Below, piece by piece: positions 1 through 5,846 of a DNA stretch of 10,469 bases. The first letter of the stretch is position 1; each line of letters starts with the position of its first letter. The position numbers and the translations under genes are program-made. A model generated the notes under the pieces. That model worked only from the letters and a program-made list of their open reading frames with translations, was not told the origin of the DNA and made no database searches. Source of the stretch: Eubacterium sp. Its GTDB lineage: Bacteria > Bacillota_A > Clostridia > Lachnospirales > Lachnospiraceae. The stretch is taken from NCBI GenBank assembly GCA_017475785.1, contig JAFVEX010000015.1, positions 1 to 10,469 of the forward strand, given 5' to 3'.

Positions 1-89
1 CGCGCGAGACGCCGGAAGGGGTTCCTGGAGTAAGAACAGCAGAAGAAATAAGCACGAAGAAACATACTGAAACAGATACGGGGGTACGA

Positions 90-1481
90 ATGGAAACATT
101 TACGAAACTGATTGACGCAATTGACGGGTTTGTCTGGGGGCCAGTGATGCTGGTTCTTCTGGTTGGAACCGGTGTATTTCTGACATTCCGTCTGAAATTT
201 CTGCCGTGGCGCAACCTCGGGCACGCGCTGAAAAGTGTGCTGAGCAAAGAGGCGCGCACGTCACACGGTGACGGCGACGTATCGGCTTTCGCCTCGCTGA
301 TGACAGCGCTGGCTGCCACAATCGGAACGGGAAATATCGTCGGTGTCGCGACGGCCATGTTTGCCGGCGGACCCGGTGCGCTCGTCTGGATGTGGATCTC
401 CGCGCTGTTCGGGCTGACCACGAAGTACAGCGAGTGCATGCTCGCGGCAAAATACCGGGAGAAGAACGACCGCGGCGAGGTTGCCGGCGGGCCGATGTAT
501 ACGATGAAAAACGGGTTTAAGAACCGGCAGCTGGGACTGGTGCTGGGAACCCTTTTCGCGGCATTCACTGTACTGGCGTCTTTTGGAATCGGAAACCTCT
601 CACAGGCGAATTCCATCGCAGGTTCTCTCTCCGGAACCTTCGGCATCCCGAAATGGGTCGTCGGTATCGCGCTGACAATTCTGACCTTCGCGATTGTTGT
701 AGGCGGACTGAAGAGCATTTCCAACGTCGCCTCTGTTCTGGTGCCCGGCATGGCTGTGCTCTACATCGCCGCAGGCCTGCTTGTAATCATTTTGAACTTC
801 CGCAATATTCCGCACGGTCTGTATCTGATCTTCGGCATGGCGTTCAATCCGAAATCGATCGGCGGCGGTGTGCTCGGGGCGGTAACCGCGACAGTCATGA
901 ATTCTATCCGCTACGGCGTGGCGCGCGGCGTCTTTTCCAATGAGGCGGGACTCGGCTCCGCGGCAATGCCTGCGTCGGCTTCTACAATTACTGATCCGGC
1001 AAAGCAGGGCTACATCAGCATGACAGGTACGTTCATCGATACGATCATCGTCTGCTCGATCACGGGACTTACAATTGCTTCCTCCGGCATGCTCGGAACA
1101 CTCGGCGCAAACGGAAAGCCGCTGGAAGGCGTGGATCTGACCGCGGCCGCGTTTGGATCAATCCTGGGACCGGCGGGAAAGTATATCGTCTCAATCGGGA
1201 TCATTCTGTTTGCGTTCTCTACAATTCTCGGCTGGGAATATTATGGAGAAAAAGGCTTTGAGTACCTCACCAAAGACACGAAGTACAATATCATCTACCG
1301 CGTGGTGTTCTCGGTAATCGTCTATGTCGGCTCGACACAGGCGCTGGGACTGGTCTGGAGCATTTCCGATATCTTTAATGCGCTGATGGCGATCCCAAAT
1401 CTGATCTCCCTGCTGCTCCTTCACAATGTAATCGCGGAAGAGACAAATCGCTACCAGAAGGAAATCAATGGAAGATGGTGA
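90..1481 (+). CDS. sodium:alanine symporter, AGCS family
   Basis: A 463-residue membrane protein of the alanine/glycine:cation symporter family, which imports alanine or glycine with Na+ across the cytoplasmic membrane. The N-terminus (FVWGPVMLVLLVGTG, residues 14-28) is typical of the family. The family signature lies at about residues 69-102, around TALAATIGTGNIVGVATAMF and the following GGPGALVWMW. The conserved FSNEAGLGSA segment is at 282-291. Roughly 10-11 hydrophobic segments are visible and the length is normal, so the gene looks intact. The ATG at 90 is chosen because family members begin the same way; a G-rich but imperfect ribosome site (GGGGG, 5 bases before the ATG) precedes it. 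The frame stays open to the window edge. No convincing terminator follows. Exact substrate (alanine or glycine, D or L) cannot be told from sequence. Confidence 0.95.
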   Translation: METFTKLIDAIDGFVWGPVMLVLLVGTGVFLTFRLKFLPWRNLGHALKSVLSKEARTSHGDGDVSAFASLMTALAATIGTGNIVGVATAMFAGGPGALVWMWISALFGLTTKYSECMLAAKYREKNDRGEVAGGPMYTMKNGFKNRQLGLVLGTLFAAFTVLASFGIGNLSQANSIAGSLSGTFGIPKWVVGIALTILTFAIVVGGLKSISNVASVLVPGMAVLYIAAGLLVIILNFRNIPHGLYLIFGMAFNPKSIGGGVLGAVTATVMNSIRYGVARGVFSNEAGLGSAAMPASASTITDPAKQGYISMTGTFIDTIIVCSITGLTIASSGMLGTLGANGKPLEGVDLTAAAFGSILGPAGKYIVSIGIILFAFSTILGWEYYGEKGFEYLTKDTKYNIIYRVVFSVIVYVGSTQALGLVWSISDIFNALMAIPNLISLLLLHNVIAEETNRYQKEINGRW

Positions 1482-1631
1482 CAGCGGTGCCCCGGAAGAA
1501 TTCACCGGGACGCAGGAAGACAGAAAGCAGTAACAGATCGTTAACGGCTCAGAAATACTCATAAACAAAATATTACGAAGCTGTAAGAAATCAGAAAAAC
1601 AAAATAAATACAATAATTATTCAGAAAATGA

Positions 1632-1660
1632 TTGACAAAACCGGTGAAATGACGTATATT
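1632..1660 (+). promoter_or_regulatory. strong sigma-A-type promoter upstream of a leader or small RNA
   Basis: TTGACA (1632-1637), a 17-base spacer and TATATT (1655-1660): a perfect -35 and a 5/6 -10 at ideal spacing. The start of transcription would fall near 1667. A second TTGACA (1682-1687) and TATAAT (1708-1713) follow, but 20 bases apart, so that pair is suboptimal. Confidence 0.7.
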
Positions 1661-1681
1661 ATATTCAAGGAGTGAGACCAC

Positions 1682-1781
1682 TTGACAGGCCTCAAAGGGC
1701 GGGATCCTATAATAAGAAATCCCAAAAAAATAAGATAGAAAGAGAGGTTATAAAGTGAGACTTCTGAACTTTCATCGGTAG
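1682..1781 (+). other. two candidate leader mini-ORFs (18 and 8 codons)
   Basis: The first candidate runs from TTG 1682 to TAG 1738 (18 codons), with AAGGAG at 1667-1672 as a possible ribosome site 9 bases upstream; its product would be basic (LTGLKGRDPIIRNPKKIR). The second runs from GTG 1755 to TAG 1781 (8 codons, VRLLNFHR, initiator Met if translated), with GAGAGG eight bases upstream. Its stop codon lies inside the first bases of the hairpin at 1779-1814. Both are too short to judge by composition. The arrangement of mini-ORF, stop and hairpin resembles a translational attenuator, but no run of regulatory codons is evident and no known leader peptide is recognised. Confidence 0.3.
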
Positions 1782-1821
1782 GGCTGCCGGATGCATGACG
1801 CACTGGCAGCCCTAAAATTTT
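1779..1821 (+). terminator. long hairpin, probable terminator or attenuator
   Basis: TAGGGCTGCC (1779-1788) pairs perfectly with GGCAGCCCTA (1805-1814). Inside, G1789-T1804 and G1790-C1803 continue the stem, A1791 bulges, and TGC/GCA (1792-1794 with 1800-1802) close a five-base loop. That makes a stem of about 15 pairs with one bulge and one G-U. The T-run is only TTTT (1818-1821) and is separated from the stem by AAA, so termination may be partial. No hairpin of comparable strength was seen elsewhere in 1482-1908. Confidence 0.55.
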
Positions 1822-1860
1822 GTCCGGAAATAAGAAAAACAAGGCATAGCTGCAGAATTG

Positions 1861-1869
1861 TGGTACAAT
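1861..1869 (+). promoter_or_regulatory. extended -10 promoter for the DUF2007-like/pap operon
   Basis: TGGTACAAT (1861-1869) fits an extended -10 (TGnTATAAT with one change). No good -35 lies 17 bases upstream, which extended -10 promoters tolerate. Transcription would start near 1876, giving a leader of about 33 bases before the ATG at 1909. Confidence 0.45.
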
Positions 1870-1908
1870 AATAAAAAACAAAATTCCTTAGAAAGGAACC
1901 TGCGCAGC

Positions 1909-2151
1909 ATGGAAAATGAGACATTGCTTTGTGATACGTACAGCTTCATCCAGTCCTCCTATATTATCGCGGCACTGGAGGACGAAGGAATCAGATACCG
2001 CAGACAGGAAGTCGGCGCGCCTAAGGACGCGGCAGTGTATCAGAGCGATGAGCCGACAAAATACGAAATTTATGTGCCAGTTGATTCTGTCGCAGACGCG
2101 TGCCAGACATTGATCATGACAGGTCTCTGGCAGGATCTGGAGGAGGAGTGA
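1909..2151 (+). CDS. small DUF2007-like protein upstream of pap
   Basis: An 80-residue soluble protein starting MENETLLCDTYSFIQSSY. The pattern resembles DUF2007 (putative signal-transducing protein, PF09413): a hydrophobic strand, a helix with AALEDEGIRYRRQE, then a strand with YEIYVPVDSVADACQTLI, an order typical of a small alpha/beta fold that scans for bound partners. The assignment is by pattern only. The ATG at 1909 is preferred over the in-frame TTG at 1858, because the TTG lies inside the probable promoter and AAAGGA at 1892-1897 precedes the ATG at a somewhat long spacing of 11 bases. The stop is six bases before pap, so the two are almost certainly one transcript. Function is unknown; a regulatory or partner role for the phosphotransferase is only a guess. 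Confidence 0.75.
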   Translation: MENETLLCDTYSFIQSSYIIAALEDEGIRYRRQEVGAPKDAAVYQSDEPTKYEIYVPVDSVADACQTLIMTGLWQDLEEE

Positions 2152-2157
2152 ACGGAG

Positions 2158-3630
2158 ATGTTAAAGGACTTTGTGAAGGCTGAAAAACCGGACGCTTCTG
2201 TGATGAAGGAACAGCTTCAGGCGGAGCGGGAGAAGCTTTCCGTGCGGCAGCTGCAGATCAAGGAGGCGAAGCTTCCGGTGATGGTCATCTTTGAAGGCTG
2301 GGGCGCCGCCGGCAAGGGAAGCGTGATGGGCGAGGTGATTGAGAACATCGATCCGCGGTTTTTCCAGGTGGCGACGATGGACACGCCGGCCACGGAGGAT
2401 CAGCTGCGCAAGCCGTTTCTTTTCCGGTATTTTGTGGAAATTCCGGAGGCGGGCAAGTTCAAGTTTTTTGACACCTGCTGGATGGGCGGCGTCACGCGCG
2501 GCGTCCTGCACGACGGGATCGGGGAAGAAGGCTATAAGGAGAAAATCCGCGAGATCAACCTGACGGAGCGGCAGCTCACAGATAATGGCTATCTGGTGAT
2601 GAAATTCTTCTTCCACATCAGCCGGAAGGAGCAGAAAAAGCGTCTGAAGGATTTGCTGGCGGACAAAAACACCCGCTGGCGCGTCAATCAGGACGACCTC
2701 TGGGAAAATGAAAATTACAAGGCGTGCCGGGAGGTTTACGATCAGTATCTGAACGATACGAACCGTTCTTCCGCGCCCTGGTATATCATAGACGCGAAGG
2801 ATAAAAAGTGGGCAGAGCTGCAGGTGCTCCAGTTCCTGAATCAGGGCATTGACACGGCTCTGAAAAACCACTCTCTGGCAGTGCCGATCCTTCAGAACAT
2901 CTACCCGCTGAAGCCGGTTCAGAAGCTCGCGGATATTCCGCTTCAGGACAAGGTGATCGAGCCGGAGGTATACAGAGAGGAGCTGAAGCGTCTGCAGGCG
3001 GAGCTTTCCGATCTGCATAACCGGCTGTACCGGAAGAAGGTGCCGGTGATCATTGCCTATGAAGGCTGGGACGCGGCCGGCAAGGGTGGAAACATCAAGC
3101 GGATTACCAGCGCGCTGGATCCGCGCGGGTATATCGTACATCCGATCGCAAGCCCTGAGCCGCACGAGAAGGCGCGCCACTATTTATGGCGCTTCTGGAA
3201 CCGGCTTCCGCGCACGGGCCACATCGCGATTTTCGACCGCACCTGGTACGGGCGCGTCATGGTAGAGCGCCTGGAGGGCTTCTGCAGTGAAAATGACTGG
3301 CAGAGGGCATATAACGAGATCAACGAGTTCGAGAAAATCCTGACCGACTGGGGCGCCGTCGTCCTGAAATTCTGGGTTCAGATCGACAGCGAGACGCAGC
3401 TGGAGCGGTTTACCGCGCGGCAGAACACGCCGGAGAAGCAGTGGAAGATCACGGACGAGGACTGGCGCAACCGGGAGAAATGGGATCAATATGAGGCGGC
3501 CATCAACGAGATGCTGCAGAAAACGAACACGGCATATGCCCCCTGGCACATACTGGAATCAGTTGACAAGAAATACGCCCGGATCAAAGCGCTGCAGATT
3601 GTGACGGAAGCAATCCGGAAGGCGACGTAA
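2158..3630 (+). CDS. pap: two-domain polyphosphate:AMP phosphotransferase (PPK2 family, class II type)
   Basis: A 490-residue cytoplasmic enzyme with two fused PPK2 domains (PF03976). Two-domain members of the family transfer phosphate from polyphosphate to AMP to give ADP. Domain 1 covers about residues 10-235, with Walker A FEGWGAAGKG (45-54). Domain 2 covers about 265-488, with Walker A YEGWDAAGKG (301-310) and a full Walker B/lid start FDRTWYGRV (359-367). In domain 1 the matching segment is FDTCWMGGV (104-112), so the Arg, Tyr and second Arg are lost, and the Asp of the Walker A region is Gly49. Domain 2 is therefore the likely catalytic half and domain 1 probably structural. Length is normal for the two-domain class. 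The start at 2158 is supported by GGAGGAG nine bases upstream, overlapping the end of the preceding gene. A single-domain PPK is not seen nearby. Confidence 0.93.
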   Translation: MLKDFVKAEKPDASVMKEQLQAEREKLSVRQLQIKEAKLPVMVIFEGWGAAGKGSVMGEVIENIDPRFFQVATMDTPATEDQLRKPFLFRYFVEIPEAGKFKFFDTCWMGGVTRGVLHDGIGEEGYKEKIREINLTERQLTDNGYLVMKFFFHISRKEQKKRLKDLLADKNTRWRVNQDDLWENENYKACREVYDQYLNDTNRSSAPWYIIDAKDKKWAELQVLQFLNQGIDTALKNHSLAVPILQNIYPLKPVQKLADIPLQDKVIEPEVYREELKRLQAELSDLHNRLYRKKVPVIIAYEGWDAAGKGGNIKRITSALDPRGYIVHPIASPEPHEKARHYLWRFWNRLPRTGHIAIFDRTWYGRVMVERLEGFCSENDWQRAYNEINEFEKILTDWGAVVLKFWVQIDSETQLERFTARQNTPEKQWKITDEDWRNREKWDQYEAAINEMLQKTNTAYAPWHILESVDKKYARIKALQIVTEAIRKAT

Positions 3631-3719
3631 GGAAAGAATCTTCCCTCAGAAACATGTTGATCAGAGGTATAGGAAGGCACGACAGGCACTTCCTGAAGGA
3701 CAGTAAAACGGAGAATGCC

Positions 3720-4325
3720 ATGAACAGAGTTATCACCATCAACAGAGAATTCGGAAGCGGAGGACGAGAGCTGGCGCGCAGGCTTTCAGAAGAACTGAAG
3801 ATCGCCTACTACGACCAGGAGATTATTGCCGCAATCGCTGAGGACACAGAGCTTTCTGTGGAATACGTCAATAATATCATTTACCGGAAGCCGTTTTTCT
3901 CTTACCCGATCACCATTGGAAACCGCTTTTACCTGACAGGGGACCAGATGTTCCAGCAGGTAAGCAAGGTCTCCCAGTCACAGAGCAGCATTATCCGCGA
4001 GCTGGCCGAAAAATCAGACTGCATCATTGTCGGACGCTGCGCGAACTATATCCTGCGCGAGCAGAATCCGTTCCGCATCTTTGTCTACGCGGACATGCCC
4101 GGCCGCATGCGCCGCTGCCGCGAAAAAGCGCCGGCGGATGAGCATCTGAGTGATTCCGAGCTGAAGCGGCAGATCAACCGCATGGACAAGAACCGTACGA
4201 CATACTATGAGACGTTTACAGGGGAAAAATGGAGAGACTGGCATAATTATGATCTCTGCATCAACACGAGTGACCGCGTGATCAAGGACATCGTGCCGTA
4301 TCTGGCGCGTTTGTTCCGAGACTAG
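3720..4325 (+). CDS. cytidylate kinase-like family protein
   Basis: A 201-residue P-loop protein of the cytidylate-kinase-like group (Cytidylate_kin2, PF13189 by pattern). The N-terminus ITINREFGSGGRELARRL (5-22) carries the GSGGR nucleotide-binding loop. CIIVGRCANYIL (101-112) is the typical central strand, and RMDKNRTTYYETFTGEKWRD (154-173) matches the lid region with conserved basic residues. These proteins are common in Clostridia beside or apart from the true CMP kinase gene cmk; their substrate is generally unproven, so the name is only a family call. The ATG at 3720 is preferred to an upstream in-frame ATG at 3654, because GGAG sits six bases before it and the homologous N-terminus begins there. 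It lies 89 bases after pap with no clear terminator between, so read-through is plausible. The 3' end converges on the minus-strand DUF5721 gene, 25 bases away. Confidence 0.88.
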   Translation: MNRVITINREFGSGGRELARRLSEELKIAYYDQEIIAAIAEDTELSVEYVNNIIYRKPFFSYPITIGNRFYLTGDQMFQQVSKVSQSQSSIIRELAEKSDCIIVGRCANYILREQNPFRIFVYADMPGRMRRCREKAPADEHLSDSELKRQINRMDKNRTTYYETFTGEKWRDWHNYDLCINTSDRVIKDIVPYLARLFRD

Positions 4326-4350
4326 TAAAATAGATAGTTTGTATTCAGGA

Positions 4351-4857
4351 CTACACACCGATTTGTCTGAAAAAGCGGGTGAGATGCGCGTCCCAGGCGC
4401 GCTCCACCGCTTTTCCTTTGTCAAAAAAGGCGAGAGAAACGCCGCTGGTGAGCTGCAGAGTGTTCTGCCGGAAGCGGCAGTTCAGGTACAGTCCATGTAC
4501 CTCCTCCGGCGCGGCAGAGAGGCCCTCCGAGGCTATCAGGGCAGCGGCAGACGCCGGATCCAGCTGGAAGACAAAGTGAAATGCCAGCGGCGTGCGGGAG
4601 CCGCGGATGACAGAGAGGCAGTGTTTTTTGATGTCTGCCCACCGGACGGTGGAGACGCGCTGCTGATCCTCCGTCGGCACGTCGGCAGGATCCCGCTCCG
4701 TATCGCCTGAATAGAACGCCGGGTGAAGCGTCCCGTCTATCTGGAAGGTCGCGAAGGTCGTGATGGAGACCTCCGGGACAAGGAACGCGTCGAACGCCTC
4801 TCCAAGCAGCAGCTGGTTCATAAAGCTGCGCACCTGCGTGATTTCAATTGCAATCAT
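4351..4857 (-). CDS. DUF5721-type protein of unknown function
   Basis: A 168-residue soluble protein on the minus strand, beginning MIAIEITQVRSFMNQLLLGE. I recognise the start and the FATFQIDGTLHPAFY segment (36-49) as typical of the DUF5721 family, seen mainly in Lachnospiraceae; no function is established. The region at 68-100 (VSTVRWADIKKHCLSVIRG then LAFHFVFQL) looks like alternating helix and strand, with no catalytic motif, Cys cluster or membrane segment. The C-terminal part ends FFDKGKAVERAWDAHLTRFF. AAAGG lies upstream of the ATG but at a long spacing of about 14 bases. Transcription probably starts near 4964 from the promoter at 4971-4999, giving a structured leader of about 107 bases. 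It converges with the kinase-like gene. Confidence 0.8.
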   Translation of the reverse strand: MIAIEITQVRSFMNQLLLGEAFDAFLVPEVSITTFATFQIDGTLHPAFYSGDTERDPADVPTEDQQRVSTVRWADIKKHCLSVIRGSRTPLAFHFVFQLDPASAAALIASEGLSAAPEEVHGLYLNCRFRQNTLQLTSGVSLAFFDKGKAVERAWDAHLTRFFRQIGV

Positions 4858-4970
4858 GGCTTATATCCGGGCCTTTCATCATGGTTGAAAACAATATGTG
4901 AACACACAGGATTGCTCTGTTTCGCGCTGCATCACGCGAACCGCGCAATTCCGCAGAACACACAATGTTC
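4858..4970 (-). promoter_or_regulatory. long leader of the DUF5721 gene with repeats and hairpin
   Basis: From the predicted start (about 4964) to the ATG there are about 107 transcribed bases. On the plus strand, TTCGCG (4921-4926) and CGCGAA (4935-4940) form a perfect six-pair stem with an eight-base loop. It is flanked by two copies of GAACACACA (4900-4908 and 4956-4964), 56 bases apart. No known riboswitch signature was recognised. Confidence 0.4.
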
Positions 4971-4999
4971 ATTTTATCATCTGAAATTCATATTGTAAA
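4971..4999 (-). promoter_or_regulatory. promoter of the DUF5721 gene (minus strand)
   Basis: Read on the minus strand: TTTACA (4999-4994), a 17-base spacer, TAAAAT (4976-4971) with TG one base upstream as an extended -10. Both hexamers match 5/6. The -35 bases are the same ones used by the divergent promoter at 4993-5021. Confidence 0.65.
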
Positions 5000-5021
5000 A
5001 TCAAATGATTTTCAGTATAAT
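4993..5021 (+). promoter_or_regulatory. promoter of the small membrane protein gene (plus strand)
   Basis: TTGTAA (4993-4998), a 17-base spacer and a perfect TATAAT (5016-5021). The predicted start is near 5028, about 30 bases before the ATG at 5059. The -35 overlaps the -35 of the divergent promoter almost base for base. Confidence 0.7.
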
Positions 5022-5036
5022 AACCTTTGTTATTAT
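4997..5036. repeat. two inverted repeats over the divergent promoters
   Basis: AAAATCA (4997-5003) and TGATTTT (5006-5012) form a perfect 7+2+7 palindrome inside the plus-strand spacer, overlapping both -35 elements. ATAATAA (5017-5023) and TTATTAT (5030-5036) form a second perfect seven-base repeat with a six-base gap, covering the -10 and the predicted start. The placement suits an operator. AT-rich DNA gives such repeats by chance fairly often, so this is a moderate call. Confidence 0.45.
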
Positions 5037-5058
5037 TGATAAGGAAGGTGATTCCAGA

Positions 5059-5334
5059 ATGAGTCAGAAAAAAGTAGATCGCTATAAAGAAGAAAAAGCG
5101 AACCGTCAGCAGATCATGCGCAGGGAAAAACGGAGATTCCGCGTGGAAATCGTCGTGCTGGCCGCAGTACTGGCAGCCCTGATCGGCTGGTTTTCTGCCG
5201 GCGTTGCCCGCCAGGTAAAGAGCAACGCGGCAAAGAACGTTGTTTCAACAGAGATCTCAACCGCGGCGCTGGAAGGATATCTCAGTGACCTGAGCAGCCA
5301 GTTGAACGGCACGGATGACGCAGCTGAGGATTGA
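5059..5334 (+). CDS. small single-pass membrane protein, unknown function
   Basis: A 91-residue protein with a very basic N-terminal cytoplasmic part (MSQKKVDRYKEEKANRQQ onwards, ending REKRRFRVE at 22-30). One membrane helix follows at about 31-51 (VVLAAVLAALIGWFSAG), then a small polar, partly acidic C-terminal tail of about 40 residues ending DDAAED. By the positive-inside rule the tail faces outside, so it may be a type II membrane protein with a short surface domain. No domain is recognised. The ATG at 5059 is chosen over an in-frame ATG at 5005 because AAGGTG lies eight bases upstream and the upstream ATG falls inside the promoter. It is followed by a strong bidirectional terminator, so it is a monocistronic gene. 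Confidence 0.75.
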   Translation: MSQKKVDRYKEEKANRQQIMRREKRRFRVEIVVLAAVLAALIGWFSAGVARQVKSNAAKNVVSTEISTAALEGYLSDLSSQLNGTDDAAED

Positions 5335-5374
5335 CGCCAGTCTTCTTAAGTGTTTTTTATGGTTGTGATAACGT

Positions 5375-5411
5375 AAAACTCCCGGAGGCAAAAATGCTTC
5401 CGGGAGTTTTT
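5375..5411. terminator. bidirectional intrinsic terminator
   Basis: The 16-base arm at 5375-5390 (AAAACTCCCGGAGGCA) pairs with 5395-5410 (TGCTTCCGGGAGTTTT) with only one G-U pair and an AAAA loop. The T-run TTTTT (5407-5411) ends plus-strand transcription of the membrane-protein gene. The A-run at 5375-5378 gives a T-run in the other direction for the minus-strand cold-shock gene. Confidence 0.93.
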
Positions 5412-5473
5412 GACCTTTAGAATCAATGCGGATCACGCCGCCATCCGGCGCAAACCGCAGGAAATGTCTCGTG

Positions 5474-5683
5474 TTATGATTCCTCAACCTTAACGACATT
5501 GTTCGCCTGCATGCCCTTCGGTCCTTCAACCAGATCGAATGTGACAGCCTGCCCGTCAGAGAGCGTCTTGTAGCCCTCGCCCTGGATGGCGCTGAAGTGA
5601 ACAAATGCGTCGTTTCCGTCCTCGTCTGTAATAAATCCAAATCCTTTCTCCGGATTGAACCACTTAACAGTTCCCTTTTTCAT
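5474..5683 (-). CDS. cold-shock protein, CspA/CspB family
   Basis: A 69-residue single-domain cold-shock protein on the minus strand, a five-stranded beta-barrel that binds single-stranded RNA and DNA and acts as an RNA chaperone. RNP1 is KGFGFIT (13-19) and RNP2 is DAFVHF (25-30); the start [16 protein letters not shown] is canonical, and the length is typical (66-70). AGGAGGT sits seven bases before the ATG, an excellent ribosome site. It has its own consensus promoter (5719-5747) and a leader of only about 29 bases, so it lacks the long structured leader that controls cspA in E. coli. Transcription converges on the shared terminator at 5375-5411. Which paralogue it is cannot be said. Confidence 0.97.
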   Translation of the reverse strand: MKKGTVKWFNPEKGFGFITDEDGNDAFVHFSAIQGEGYKTLSDGQAVTFDLVEGPKGMQANNVVKVEES

Positions 5684-5718
5684 GGTACGTACCTCCTGTT
5701 ATTAAAATAACTTTACCT

Positions 5719-5747
5719 AGTATAGTAGGTTGTCCAAAGGATGTCAA
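5719..5747 (-). promoter_or_regulatory. near-consensus promoter of the cold-shock gene
   Basis: On the minus strand: perfect TTGACA (5747-5742), a 17-base spacer and TATACT (5724-5719, 5/6). The start of transcription is near 5712. This points to strong, mainly constitutive expression. Confidence 0.88.
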
Positions 5748-5770
5748 ATTTATGTTGCATACTCTTTAAC

Positions 5771-5805
5771 TGTATCAAATCGATCGATTTTGTATCACTA
5801 TGATA
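5771..5805. repeat. palindrome with flanking direct repeats between csp and pyrC
   Basis: AAATCGATCGATTT (5777-5790) is a perfect 14-base palindrome. It overlaps or abuts two copies of TGTATCA (5771-5777 and 5791-5797) spaced exactly 20 bases, two helix turns. The second copy begins an inverted repeat TATCA-cta-TGATA (5793-5805). The block lies between the csp and pyrC promoters and looks like a protein-binding site. Confidence 0.4.
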
Positions 5806-5811
5806 ATTGTT

Positions 5812-5840
5812 TTGCGTTTCATGGCGCTGACGGCTATAAT
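5812..5840 (+). promoter_or_regulatory. promoter of the pyr operon
   Basis: A perfect TATAAT (5835-5840) lies 17 bases after a weak -35, TTGCGT (5812-5817). The start is near 5847, giving a leader of about 118 bases. The -35 is embedded in TTTGCGTTTC (5811-5820), a 10-mer that recurs at 5886-5895, so it may also be an operator. Confidence 0.6.
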
Positions 5841-5846
5841 AAATGT

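Larger units (their letters stand above)
1482..1908. other. 427-base stretch without a long gene; holds a leader or small RNA region
   Basis: Between the symporter and the DUF2007-like gene there is no conserved-looking long ORF. The first 140 bases show only a weak CCCGG/CCGGG inverted repeat near 1490 with no T-run. From 1632 onward there is a strong promoter, two mini-ORFs, a hairpin and a second promoter, all listed separately. The base composition shifts to AT-rich from about 1550, as expected of regulatory DNA. Confidence 0.8.

Noticed and set aside
1..89. Possible tail of an upstream gene (stop TAA at 31-33 in one frame) or an N-terminal extension of the symporter in its open frame
   Set aside because: Too short to judge; the symporter aligns with its family from the ATG at 90, and nothing in the fragment is recognisable.
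1486..1512. CCCGG/CCGGG inverted repeat after the symporter as a terminator
   Set aside because: Only five pairs, nine-base loop and no T-run.
2161..3180. Long open frame on the minus strand opposite pap
   Set aside because: It mirrors the codon pattern of pap, is rich in Leu/Arg/His without a domain, and pap is strongly supported.
3671..3694. AGGAAG/CTTCCT inverted repeat between pap and the kinase-like gene as a terminator
   Set aside because: Six pairs with a 12-base loop and no T-run.
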